The notes beneath the pieces were generated by a model that worked only from the letters and a program-made list of their open reading frames with translations, had not been told where the DNA came from and made no database searches. From Cymodocea nodosa (taxonomy: Eukaryota; Streptophyta; Magnoliopsida; Alismatales; Cymodoceaceae): a stretch of DNA of 64,000 bases. The translations under genes and the position numbers were made by a program. Below, in pieces: positions 16,101 through 26,378 of this stretch; the stretch's first letter is position 1; each line of letters begins with the position of its first letter. The stretch lies in contig JAZBRI010000011.1 in the NCBI GenBank assembly GCA_036874045.1, positions 14,650,001 to 14,714,000 on the forward strand. The letters run 5' to 3'.

Positions 16101-17689
16101 ATCAATGCATCTTGTAGTGGTCATGCTCCCATTTGAAATGGAACAGAAAGTAAATATAATACAAATGTTTTTAACATGGACAAATCTATATGATCTCATA
16201 TTCATATAATGATGTCCAAAATTACAAAGTTTAATAAGGAAGGGAAGATATACGATGACAAAAACTAAAAATTAACACAATGTCAAGAAATCAAATTATG
16301 AATTAGACACGCCATATACACTGAATAAGACAAGGAAAATGAAAAGAAAAAGTAATGCGCTTTCTTACCTCATGTTCCTTCAGTTTCTTGTCTAGTTCAG
16401 CAAAATTTTCCTCAGAATCATACTGTCCCGAGTGATAGAAGCACCTACTCAAAAAGTCCTCCATCTTCTCACTGCATTTCTCCCTGCAAACAAGATTGCA
16501 AAACAATTCATTGGAAAAACTTCTTAGTAAGGAAAATTTCACATGATAGCTGCTCAGGCAATGATGTTATTTTTTAGTGGCACTGTGGCCATCCCATTCA
16601 ACCATCATATTATGTACTTACAAGAATAAGGCATTCCCTTGGATCAAATGAATAGCAGATATCGGTTAGTGAGAAAGAATTGAGAAGAAGGGGATATTTC
16701 ACCTTTTATCAATTCTGCATGTAAGTGTCTTGCCAACCATGCTCCTTAGCTCAGCATCAGTCATTTTGCTTCTAGCATAACCAAATATAGTAAAATGCTG
16801 CAAGAGCATTACATGTATCAGATCAAACTGCTACCTAGCATATAATTAGGATATTTCAGTGGTTAAAAAGATACATATAACTGAAAATTAAGATTGAAAA
16901 TACATACACAACAGCAATAAGAAAAATAAAACCTTCGGTAGGAAACCTTCATAGTAAAGTGCAAATAGTGCCGGAAATATCTTCTTTCTGGCAAGGTCTC
17001 CAGAAGCTCCAACCACAGTGATACTGATGGTGTTCTCCTTGTCCTCGACAACAAATCCCTTTTCATGTGAAATACTATGTGAAGATAGTGTTGGGAGTGT
17101 CCCATTTGTTAGATGCTCCAATTGAGAAGCTTTTTCGGTTTCTGTGGTGACAGGTTCAGGAGCAGCCGTTAGACCTGCATCGATGAACATGCTATCAACA
17201 TAAGAGCGGGATGGGATACCACTACCATCATGAAATTTCAGCCAACAAGCGTGAGATAACTGAAAATGAACACAAATCAAGATAAATAAAATCCCTAAGG
17301 CAAACATAAATCAGCTCATAAATACAAGTGCGCAATGAAAAGCATCCGCAAAAGCAGTTAAAAGGGTCCAATAGAATATGAACTGGCGATCAAAACGAAA
17401 GTAACCCCCCACCTCCCGAAAAAAGAACAGAAGAACAAAACCTATCCTACCAAATCCAGCAAAATTAAAGACAAGCAAAGATGTTTCGCTTCGATTTAAA
17501 CAAACAAAAAGCCATACCGTCTTGGTTGCAGACGACATGCTGGTACCGGAAGCTCGTCACCCGTCCGACAAAAACCCTCTTCTTAAACAAGACCGTAGAT
17601 AACAAGGAATAGGCAGGATAAGAAGAAGGTGGCATGTGCTTGTTCTGGGGGGAGGAGAACTGCAAGGCGAAATGCGAAGAAAGAGCCAT
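13180..17689 (-). CDS. G6PD: Plastidic glucose-6-phosphate dehydrogenase
   Basis: Oxidises glucose-6-phosphate to 6-phosphogluconolactone with NADP+, the entry step of the oxidative pentose phosphate pathway in the plastid. Exons on the minus strand: 17518-17689, 16933-17259, 16703-16797, 16369-16483, 15108-15313, 14868-15017, 14657-14777, 14345-14574, 14043-14243 and 13180-13426. Exons 2-10 join in phase to 563 residues. Visible motifs: NADP site [17 protein letters not shown], substrate site IDHYLGKE (split across exons 5/6), and the C-terminus [20 protein letters not shown]. Two cysteines in TCRIDKREKC match the redox pair of light-inactivated, thioredoxin-regulated plastid forms. The [16 protein letters not shown] block is closer to P2-type isoforms. 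Exon 1 starts [13 protein letters not shown] and looks like a transit peptide, but its phase at the best donor is one base off exon 2; see findings. The catalytic part looks intact. Confidence 0.93.
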
Positions 17690-18513
17690 CCTTTCTCAGG
17701 TACGGGGGGCTGGGAGAGTGTGGGGGTTGGAAATGCAGGTGATCGGAGTGGAGGGAGGAGAAGGAATATAACGGTGGGCGAAGGAAGGAGGGAAGCGGCG
17801 CTGCCGCCGCCGCTGGTCCTTTGGCAGTTGCCGAAGGCCGTTTTTTCACGAAGGTCGGATGCAACAGAGGTGGTTTCCTGACCCCTGAGGTGAAATTTTC
17901 AAAGGAAAAAAAACAAAAAAAAAAAGGCTGTTGGAAACATATTTGGATTTTTTATTAATTACACATCATAAAAATTTGTAACTATTTGTATATTATTTAA
18001 AAATGTATATTTACTGTTGATTATATATAATTTCCACACCCTACTGGGGAGCAAGTACAATTCCGCAGGAAGTAAATTTTTAATATATATTTAATAGTGC
18101 AACACCGATACAAATTGTCTGATATATAATTTAAAAGATGAAAAGTAAAATATAAAGTAGCTATAAATTTGAGGGTAAGATGGAAATTTTTTTTTGGTGT
18201 ATGACGTTGCAAATAAGAAATATAATATATTTACACATAATGGTTAGAATATTATTAACATTGAGGCTCATTCTTGCGAGTTCGAACGCACGCCGAGTAA
18301 GTCTTTTTAACGATCCAAAACCTCGTGCGAAACTGTCGTGCCAAATTTTCAGCACATGTTAGATATTTTTGATGATCTACTAATGTCTATTCCAATTCAT
18401 GAAGTAGGTATATTCTTAACACTCCTTTGGTAGGATGATATGATAATTTGTTTTATTTTGTGTTTTATAAGGCATGCGGTTGTGCTTACCATAGCTAGAG
18501 GTTGAACCGTAGA

Positions 18514-18624
18514 TGGTAATCTACAAATTATTAATATCCCTAAAAGGAGCGGTAAATTTACCGGATGACAGACAACATGTTTCGATTCAAACCTTACGTG
18601 GTAATCTACATATTATTAATATCC
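18514..18624 (+). repeat. Two-copy direct repeat, 85-base period
   Basis: TGGTAATCTACA followed by ATTATTAATATCC (one base differs) occurs at 18514-18539 and 18599-18624. The bases just before each copy are also loosely similar. Confidence 0.7.
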
Positions 18625-18873
18625 TTACTCACGGTTGATTCTAACCTTTCGAAAAAAGAAAGCAGAAAATTTCACTTCTCCCACGCGTGCCTTTTGCTTC
18701 GATTTTCGTGATTTACGGGCGTTCTACAGCGATCCACAAATCGGTCAATTAAAGAGTTACCGTATAAGTCCGAACTTAATATAATCGAGCCATTTACGAG
18801 TCACCCAAGGAGCGATTTACCGGTGGTGGTCGTCTGCTCGTAATTAAGTGGATCAGCGATTCAGGGGGCGCAA

Positions 18874-18874
18874 T

Positions 18875-18904
<30 letters not shown>
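18874..18904. repeat. (CT)n microsatellite
   Basis: An unbroken run of about 15 CT units lies between G6PDH and the DUF4408 gene. Confidence 0.9.
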
Positions 18905-18905
<1 letters not shown>

Positions 18906-19208
18906 ACATAGAGGAGAGAGGCATGTGAATGATTCAACAATTAAACTTTACTCAGAAAGAATTTTCTTACTTCTTTAGTTTCATCACAAATATTTATATA
19001 AATAACTCCGAAACAAAACATTAATCTCTACAGATTTTTGCCTCAAATTTGTGAGCTTTGCAATGATCAGCTATGACACTCGTGCCCACCCTCATCCCCA
19101 CAGTCTACACCTGGAGTATTATTCAAATTCCAGCCAACCCATGCATGGAATTAGAGCTGCTAATTAAGATATAAAAATCCCACCTTCCCATATCCTCCGT
19201 CCTCCTCT

Positions 19209-19859
19209 TCAGGAATCTGTGCAGATCAGCATTCTTGCTTCGAGCTTCCTTTGCGCATTGATTCTTGCAATGAAATCCTCAACCCTCTTGTTCAGCTCAT
19301 CGCGATCCACATCATCCTCTTCCTCTTCACCATGAGTTGTGTCCTCCTCCTCCTCCTCCTCCTCCTCCTCCTCCTCCTCCTCCTCCTCCTCCAATTCTTC
19401 TGCCTCCAGCTCCTCATCATTCTCAGGTACCCGAAGTCTCTGATCATGTGAGACGGCCACATGAGAGGCCAGCACCCCAGGTTTCTCCAGTTCCGCCTCC
19501 ATCTCCGTGGAACATACCATGCGCTTCCTCATGCTCCGGCTCTTCTCCACGTACTCCTCGTACACATCCTGCGTCGACGAGGCGGAGCCCGACCGCTTCG
19601 ACTCGCCGAGGAGGAACACGATGATGAGGTTGCAGAGGAAGAAGAGGCACTTGGGTCCCAAGACGAACGCTCGGATTCCGGGTAGGAGAACGTAGAGAAC
19701 GAACTTGATGGAGTAGACGACTTTGGGGAACCAGAGAGGGGAAGAGAGGAAGAGGCCAAGCAACAATATGAACTGAAATAAGCGGACGAATCTGCAGAGG
19801 AAGGTGTTCCTTCCGTACCTCTTCTTGGCCTGGAACTTCTTCATCTGGATGGGATCCAT
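19209..19859 (-). CDS. DUF4408/DUF761 membrane protein with poly-Glu run
   Basis: A single-exon gene of 216 residues. The N-terminus has hydrophobic segments at about 24-43, 49-67 and 70-85 (DUF4408-like, likely membrane-anchored). A Ser/Arg-rich linker follows, then an acidic stretch with 16 consecutive glutamates (157-172). The C-terminal block is DELNKRVEDFIARINAQRK (188-206), the signature of DUF761. This arrangement is common in plant proteins of unknown function, some of them stress-responsive. The glutamate run is encoded by 17 nearly perfect GAG units (19342-19392), a microsatellite inside the coding sequence. The ATG at 19859 lies about 143 bases downstream of a TATA box. The family call is firm; the function is unknown. 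Confidence 0.8.
   Translation of the reverse strand: MDPIQMKKFQAKKRYGRNTFLCRFVRLFQFILLLGLFLSSPLWFPKVVYSIKFVLYVLLPGIRAFVLGPKCLFFLCNLIIVFLLGESKRSGSASSTQDVYEEYVEKSRSMRKRMVCSTEMEAELEKPGVLASHVAVSHDQRLRVPENDEELEAEELEEEEEEEEEEEEEEEEDTTHGEEEEDDVDRDELNKRVEDFIARINAQRKLEARMLICTDS
19342..19392 (-). repeat. Coding (GAG)17 microsatellite
   Basis: Seventeen TCC units on the plus strand, read as GAG on the coding strand, make the poly-glutamate tract of the DUF4408/DUF761 protein. Length variation would stay in frame. Confidence 0.9.
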
Positions 19860-20002
19860 GTACAGAAGAAATTGTTTGATCTAGCTAGCTAGGGTTTTCC
19901 TTGGTTACAGGAAGGAAGCTAGAAGCATATACGTACGAGGAAGAAGGGCCAGAGGAGAAGCTTCTGCGTTGGGCTGAACGTTGAACAAGGGAGGTGAGGG
20001 CA

Positions 20003-20010
20003 TATTTATA
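20003..20010 (-). promoter_or_regulatory. TATA box of the DUF4408/DUF761 gene
   Basis: The minus strand reads TATAAATA, 144 bases before the ATG at 19859, leaving a 5' UTR of roughly 110 bases. Confidence 0.5.
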
Positions 20011-20069
20011 GAGATCGAGGAGAAAAGAGGGCCAGATGTCGTGGCTTTCATATTGCTCTTGCATATCAT

Positions 20070-20092
20070 TGTATAATAATAATAATAATAAT
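20070..20092. repeat. (AAT)n microsatellite
   Basis: A run of AAT units followed by AAC/ACG units, upstream of the DUF4408 promoter. Confidence 0.85.
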
Positions 20093-21849
20093 AACAACAA
20101 CAACGACAACATATTCATCGGTACATCTTTTTTCGTACGTGGGAGAAGCTCTTTAAATTTGGAAAGCCATATTGGAGCAGTGACATGGTGTCCTTTAAAC
20201 GTGCTCAATGGTCCACCGATTCAAGAGTGAGCATTGCTTTTGCTGGTTGGGTCTGCGCTAAAGTGAATCATATGTTTATTGTTCCAGTTGAATTAAATCG
20301 TTTCACATATTTTATATGGCTGAATCAAGTGATCTATTAAAAATTGATTCCACTTGCATGGTTTGGCTAATGGTTAAGCTGTTAATTATTGAAATAACAA
20401 ACGATGCTACGTTTTAATTATACATACATACATACATACATACATGTATGGCTGTACATTATGTCATACATTAATCATGACATTATGTGATTGCATAAGT
20501 TATCACTTCGAAGTTATATTAAGTCTATGGCTGTACATATATAGCCGGCCTTAAATTTAAGTTGTCACCGGCCTGAATGAAAATTTTCAAGTTAAATCAA
20601 AGTATAAACTTTGCAAAGGAACCGGCTTCATCGACTGGGATGCCCACTTATGCGGTAGACTATTGGAATCGTTGTTTATATACATATGTATGTATATATA
20701 TATTCAACCAAATTAATTATTACAACCTTTGGATTGCATTATATTCCCAGCAGCTCGTAGTTTACCACGTATAATAGGGTCCGGCCGCCTCTTTTCGATT
20801 TTGGGCATGTCTTTGAATGATAATAATACCCGATGTGCATGATTAATTTTAGAAATGTCTTTGAATGTCATAATACCAGATGTGCATGACATATACCATT
20901 TCACCTCCACGTTAATTTAGACACGTACGTTGAGTTGTTAGCGCGCGTGAGCGGCAGCGAACGTCAAGAATGGCCAGCACCCGCGAACATTAATTGAAAA
21001 GGTAAACAATATATTCTCAACTTTGGTAAAGCAGAGGCCACACCATGAGACCAACAAGGAAAGGTAGGGCTGTGACGCAGACCATAGCCAACATGCTCAC
21101 GGCATGAACAACCCTTACCTCACTTCACAGGTGGTCGACGACAGGGGTGGTTGTGCAAGCGAGGGCCGGCACCAAGAAAAGAAGATCGATCGAACAAACT
21201 CCGCATCGATCTTGATATTTCGATCCAGAAATAATCAATATGATGAATGCCACTCGGTCAATATTTCCAGATCATGCATGGCTTAGTGTTGGGTTATGTA
21301 TATTAATTCTTGTTCCCTGACCTGTAGTTCAATGATTCCCTAAAGCATGTTTGCATTTCTGCCAAACCACCGCCACATGTGTCAGGTGGAACCCCCCCCC
21401 CCCTCCATAGATGTCTTAAGGGCTAAGGAAGAAGCTGCTGACTTCGTCCAAGCTCTGATTCTTCACCACCATCCACTGCGTACCAAATGCGAAGCTCTTA
21501 ATTAATCAGGACCCTTGGATTCACATCGAGAGGCAATGATTCCGATCGATGCACGAGTCCGATAGGTATCTGTCCTCTTGGGGTGGGATCAGGATGGTGT
21601 CACATGTTCAACCACAACTTTAGTAGGTGGTGGAATGTGGACAAAGTCCTCTGTCCTCTTTGCACGGATCATCACTGACACAATGCCTCTGAATCAAGAC
21701 TATCTATGTATATATATTTAGATAATAAGAGACACTAATCATGCATGGTTAATTAGAATATGCCAATGACATACATAAATGCATGCATCATAGACATGAT
21801 GTGGAGGGCTTTGTAAAACTTTAATTTGGTGGAACTGAGTTGGGGGGTG

Positions 21850-21883
<34 letters not shown>

Positions 21884-22601
21884 AAAGAGGCCAAGGGAGA
21901 AGGGGGAACGTACGCATGAAGCTTCCAAAGAAAGGTAGAAAGTCATGGGTGGCTCTAATAATAGAGATATAAAGAGAGAAGGAGAGGTTAGTTAAGGTTT
22001 ATATTGGGGCACGTAGTAGTGGCTTGACATTTTAAAGGGGAGTATTCATGTGGCATGTGATTGATATATACATGGAGGGAGCACACCAGGCTCGTGGAGC
22101 TCCAACGCTTTTGATAATTAAAAGAGGTTGTCTGCATCACCGTAACGAAGTGTGTTTTTCGTGTGGTGATTAGTGATGACTTTTAGGTTGTAAAAGCATG
22201 ACTAATGTCCTTTTTCCATTTCTTTTCTAACTTTCGTTGGAGTGTTGCGTTTACGCACGTTGCCGATCTCCCACGTGTGTTTTTTGACGATTTCTTTTCT
22301 ACGAAGTTAAGATATTCTCATGACGCATTTTCAATCTTTGATGTCTACGAAATTTGAACCTGCAGCTAAATACTTAAACAGAGAGGAAAGAAATTTTTAG
22401 GTACACAATCTCGTATTGTGTTTTTGGCCATTGCTGTCGGTAATTAATTAAAGGGATTCAACCCACTTCATTAGTTGCCACCACTGGGGAGAGGTATCTC
22501 GGTTCTTGAACACACTTTATTTGTATGATGGTATTATAATTAAATCAATTGCTTCTTAAAAACTAAATAGTTACCACAATTAAGTCAGACCATGTATACA
22601 A

Positions 22602-22852
22602 TAATCAGTGGCTTAGTGGATGCTTATTAAAAGATTATTAACATGTTTAGGCGTCCGGGAGGTTTTCTTTTGAGGAGACGCGTTACTTTTTAAACAAACA
22701 TTTTCTGGAAAAAAAATAAAATTACGATCGGTTAAATTGTGTAAAAGTTTCAACCTGATAATCTAAGTTATACTTGTAGTAAATTTTCATTTAAAATTAA
22801 ATTTTAAATAAAGAATGTAATTAAATAAAAGCTTCTTCTAAGCCACTGATTA
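22602..22852. mobile_element. Candidate MITE with terminal inverted repeats
   Basis: The left end TAATCAGTGGCTTAG (22602-22616) is the exact reverse complement of the right end (22838-22852), and the match continues imperfectly for about ten more bases (GGATGCTT against AAGAAGCTT). The element is 251 bases, AT-rich and non-coding. The CAGTGG core resembles hAT-type ends. I could not see a clean 8-base target duplication, so the superfamily is open. Confidence 0.5.
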
Positions 22853-22976
22853 GTCAACTTTCATTTAAATAAAATTTTAAATTGTAACAGTTTCTTCTAT
22901 GCAATTAAATTCAACATATAATTTTAAATAAAGAATGTTATAAATACCTAAAGAAAAAAAAATAAAAATTCTACGC

Positions 22977-23315
22977 AAGGACAGGTGCATCGGAATTAAT
23001 ATTGCCCTTTCTTTCGTAACGTTGGATGATGTGCTGTCAGCTCTCGTTATTGTAAGATGCATTTCTGTTTCCTTCTTTTGCTAAATAAAAATTTTAATTA
23101 AGGATAGGTGCGTTGGAATTAACATTACCTTTCTTTCTTTCTTTCTTTCACCTTTAGTTGGTGTTTGGTAGTATAGTTATCAACTCTTGTTACGTTTCTG
23201 TGCGCTCTTGTTGAAATTAACATCATCCTTTCTTTCAATTTTAAGTAACACTTGGCAACGTGTTTATTCGCTACCATAGATGTATTTATTTCTATCTGCT
23301 CCTTTCGTCAAACTA
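22977..23315. repeat. Three diverged tandem copies of about 100-123 bases
   Basis: Copies start at 22977, 23100 and about 23211. Each has AAGGA[C/T]AGGTGC or a remnant, GGAATTAA[C/T]AT, a CTTTCTTTC block, a TTGGTG/TTGGCA segment and TCTGTTTCC/TCTGTGCGC/TCTGCTCC. Copy 2 carries an expanded CTTT microsatellite (about 23129-23149). Confidence 0.6.
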
Positions 23316-24642
23316 ATGTACACCAACTACACGGTGCAAAGTGTAGATATTGTGTGCATGTTATTATTTATTATAATATATTTTTAGACGTAAGGGCGGA
23401 GCAAAATTTCTTCTAATATAACCAAACTCCTTGTTAGCATACCACCCGCTTCCACGACGAAGTGCCACGTTGGATGGGAGTAGAGCGTGGCGTGGCTTCC
23501 GCGTGTTACCAAACGCTGCTTTTAGTCTGGCTATTTCGCCCTGCGATCCTCCTGTCATGTACAATTTATGCATGGATGTACAATTATCGTGCGTGGTACA
23601 TGCGTACATCGTGTTGTGCTGGCCGCCCATCCAGGACTACCCCAAGACGACCCGAAAGCACGCACGCTTCAAGCATGCCCACCTGATTGATCTGTCAAAT
23701 CTGAGATTCGAATTTGAAAGATATTTGAGACGAATTCGGGGGTATACAAGATATCTACCGTTTATCCGTATATCATCTCCATGTCTGATATTATTTATAT
23801 TTATAAATTTATTATTTCATCATTATACCTTTATTTATATTTTCCCATATAAGATAATCTTGCATGTTCATGTTTGGGTGTCTTGATTTGGATTAAGATT
23901 TTTACAAATTAAGTATAGCGTGTTAATGTGAAATGGTCGTATTTAAATTTAGATTTTTCGGATTCCGATGTCCAGCTGGATTCAAAATTTTCGCAAATTT
24001 AGATATTATTTCAATTTGGACATATGAACCGAGTTTTCTTGGATCCGGATATTATCTGAATTCGAAAAAATCCTTCAGGTATGTCAATTTGACATCGAGA
24101 TAAGTTCTATTATTATATTTCAAGGTTGCAGAACTCCACGATGACTTTGACCCGTCACTAATGGTATAAAAATAAATCCCATGCTTCAACCATTTATAGA
24201 TTGATAGGTTCGATGAATTGTTCAATGTCGAGCTATAGGATTTATTTTGCATCTTTTGAATTTTACACATCCATGATTTAAAAAGAAGAAGAAAACATTC
24301 TCGAACAAACGAATGGTTGAGTGCAATTCAATAATATTTGGACCACTTGAATTGATTCGAGTTAGTTAATATCTTGTATCTGCGCGCATATTGAATTTCA
24401 ACATTATAAAATATTCAATAATTAATACATATAAATCACGGTTACATCGTCAATCGCCCAGCAAAACTTTCTATTTTAAAAGAGTCCCAAGACATTTACT
24501 TTATCGTTTTATATATCTTAAACTTACATTATTATCTCAATATTATTTATATGATCCACGAAAATCTTCAGACCAAATCAGATATGACCATTGGTTTCGT
24601 AGAAAGACAATAATGATTCAAAGAGGTACATCATGTTCAGAA

Positions 24643-25402
24643 TCAATGCGCCTCCTGCTTCTCCTTCTTGGGCATGCCCAAGAAGACCTTCTTGTTCTTG
24701 CTGGGTGATGTGCTGTCGGCCTTCACACCTCCCGCATTGGCCGTGTGCCTCTTCAGATGCTCCCTCACGAACCTGTCGTAGAGGAAGGCGGCGCCCCGGA
24801 ACTGCGGCAGCACCAACCATGCCACGAACGCCACCTTCAACTGATACCAGATCGGTATCCTGTAATACGCACGCGTGATCATCGCCAATATCCAAATCAA
24901 ATCATCATATGGTAGGAGGAGGGAGGAGGGAGGAGGTATTCTGATTGTCATATTGATTTTTGGTAATTACCAGAAGAGGATGGGTTCCAACACCATCTCC
25001 GTTAGTGTCAGGAAAGAGTACAGTATCCAGTAGGCTAGCCATTGTTCATCGTCGAGCTTGGATGGGCTCTCGATGGCGCAGACAGAAGCATACCTTTCAC
25101 ACAAAAGCACCGGAATCCAATCAAAGTCTGGAGAACCGAGCTAGCTCGGAAATGTATATATAGCAACCCATTTGAACGGACAGAAGAGTCTTACAAGGGA
25201 TAGAGGAGCATGATGGTCGGCCTAACGTTCGTTCCCATGCCAACCCAAACAAGCACAGATAAGTTAGCCAGACAAATTACAAACCATGGAAATAAGGTGA
25301 AAGGAGAAAGTTGTTTGTTTGACGGAGATGACATATATATGCATGTATGGCGTACCCAGCGAGAGTATTGAGGTGGGAGAGGTAAGTCCAGAGCTGCCCC
25401 AT
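24643..25402 (-). CDS. HVA22: HVA22-like protein (TB2/DP1/REEP family)
   Basis: Four exons (25356-25402, 25195-25221, 24971-25093, 24643-24859) join in phase to 137 residues. The protein starts MGQLWTYLSHLNTLAG. The TB2/DP1 core runs from about 17 to 100: PTIMLLYPLYASVCAIES, KLDDEQWLAYWILYSFLTL, then IPIWYQLKVAFVAWLVLPQF, RGAAFLYDRFVREHLKRH. Hydrophobic hairpins in this family shape tubular endoplasmic reticulum; barley HVA22 is induced by abscisic acid and stress. The C-terminal tail (about 101-137) is Lys-rich and hydrophilic, as in HVA22e/f-type members. Exon 2 is only 27 bases but is supported by the family alignment. ABRE and DRE sites lie about 200 bases upstream. Confidence 0.92.
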
Positions 25403-25573
25403 AGCCCCCCAATCCAAGTCGTCGATCGATTCACTGCTTGGGAATGTATGATTCTCGGTGGGTGGATCTTGCGATCGCTGCTGCCGAGAGAAGTCGAGCT
25501 TGCCTGCTTGCTTGCTGCCGTTCGTCCTGCAGTACTGGTGTTCGGTGGGGTTGGATTGGTTGCTCGTCGTAGG

Positions 25574-25627
25574 TATAAATAAATGGGAAGGCAAGAGGAG
25601 ACACGTGGATGGATCTGGAAGGCCGAC
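25574..25627 (-). promoter_or_regulatory. Stress-type promoter sites of the HVA22-like gene
   Basis: Upstream of the ATG (25402) lie a TATA-like TATTTATA (minus strand, 25574-25581), an ABRE/G-box ACACGTGG (25601-25608) and a GCCGAC DRE core (25622-25627). A second CACGTG is near 25975. These agree with the abscisic-acid and drought response known for HVA22 genes. Short motifs alone are weak evidence. Confidence 0.4.
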
Positions 25628-25639
25628 CCAACCGACCAC

Positions 25640-26186
25640 GCCAGAATCTTTCTACTCGGCTTCGACGTCGGTGGATTTTATTATTATTTATTAATCTTAC
25701 TTACATTTTTTTGTAAAAAAATGGAGGTCAAAGGATAAATGGGGGTTCAGTTAGGCCGCCGACGTTGTACTCACCGCGGCGTGGGCGGCGATGGATGGAC
25801 GCGTGGTGGTGGAAGGTGAAGTGTACGAAAGCGAAAGGGCTCGTAAACATGACACGTATCACGATCTGGGTCCCCCACACGGAGACGGGAGTTTGCGGGC
25901 AGGAACATTTTTTTGTTTTTACCGTGAACATTAACGATGGATTGATTGAAATTAAGGCATGGTCGCCCTTTGCCCACGTGAGTAAACGACCGCCGCATGA
26001 CTGGAGCCTCCGATTTGCACAACACACGCCATCCTCGTCGGCCTCTGGGCATGGTGCAAGTTCAGCGTACAAGTACGAGCTGCAAATGGACTTCGTTATT
26101 TCTTCAAAACGTAAGAATCAAGAAATTTCAATTCTAACCAACTAAATCTAGTGTTTGAAGATTGTTTCTGCAAATGGAGCTGAAGA
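25640..26186. other. Spacer upstream of the HVA22-like gene
   Basis: Moderately GC-rich at 25755-26080 with open frames on both strands, none matching a family I know. More likely promoter or decayed sequence than a gene. Confidence 0.3.
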
Positions 26187-26378
26187 TTGGTCGAAGGCTT
26201 TGTCGTTTATTTAAGACCAAATCTAGTGTCATGGTATGCAGGGAAACAGTGTATTGTTTCTAAGTCATCAACTAAATCAAAGTACAGAGGTGTGTCATTA
26301 GCTACGTCAGGAGTGTGTTGGTTAACCTCACTATTCAGGGAATTAAATGTTCCTCTATCTTACGTTCCTATGATTTAA
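26187..26378 (+). mobile_element. Ty1/copia RNase H fragment
   Basis: About 60 residues match the end of copia polyproteins: GFVVYLRPNLVSWYAGKQ, then SSTKSKYRGVSLATSGVCWL and LFRELNVPLSYVPM, corresponding to the usual SWSSKKQ...SSTEAEYRALA...W block. The conserved Glu of STEAEYR is Lys here. The rest of the polyprotein is absent on the left. To the right, TGTTAGGTAGGATTAG (about 26437) followed by a T run and a TATATA could be the start of a degraded LTR. Confidence 0.7.

Larger units (their letters stand above)
17690..19208. other. Intergenic region with simple repeats
   Basis: The left end is the G6PDH promoter and 5' UTR. The rest is AT-rich with no supported gene. It contains a two-copy repeat (18514-18624) and a CT microsatellite (about 18874-18904). 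Confidence 0.5.
20093..24642. other. Gene-free, repeat-rich intergenic region
   Basis: About 4.5 kb without a supported gene. It holds a (CATA)n run near 20422-20445, a run of 12 C near 21392-21403, a run of 29 A at 21852-21880, an inverted-repeat element (22602-22852), short tandem copies beside it, and a three-copy repeat (22977-23315). A moderately GC-rich block at about 23440-23690 has open frames but no family I know. Sequence around 23940-24060 (repeated GGATTC/GGATCC-GATAT words) resembles part of cyclophilin intron 4 in composition only. Confidence 0.5.

Noticed and set aside
18270..18300. A tRNA-like GAGTTCGAAC T-loop sequence
   Set aside because: No matching acceptor, D or anticodon stems around it. 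Other GTTCGA sites (5797, 34291) also lack a cloverleaf.
23431..23886. A 151-codon plus-strand frame
   Set aside because: No signal, domain or family match. The second half is very AT-rich, and no splice or promoter context supports it.
25765..26145. A 126-codon plus-strand frame upstream of the HVA22-like gene
   Set aside because: Codon use and composition look random, and there is an equally long frame on the other strand. No recognisable motif.
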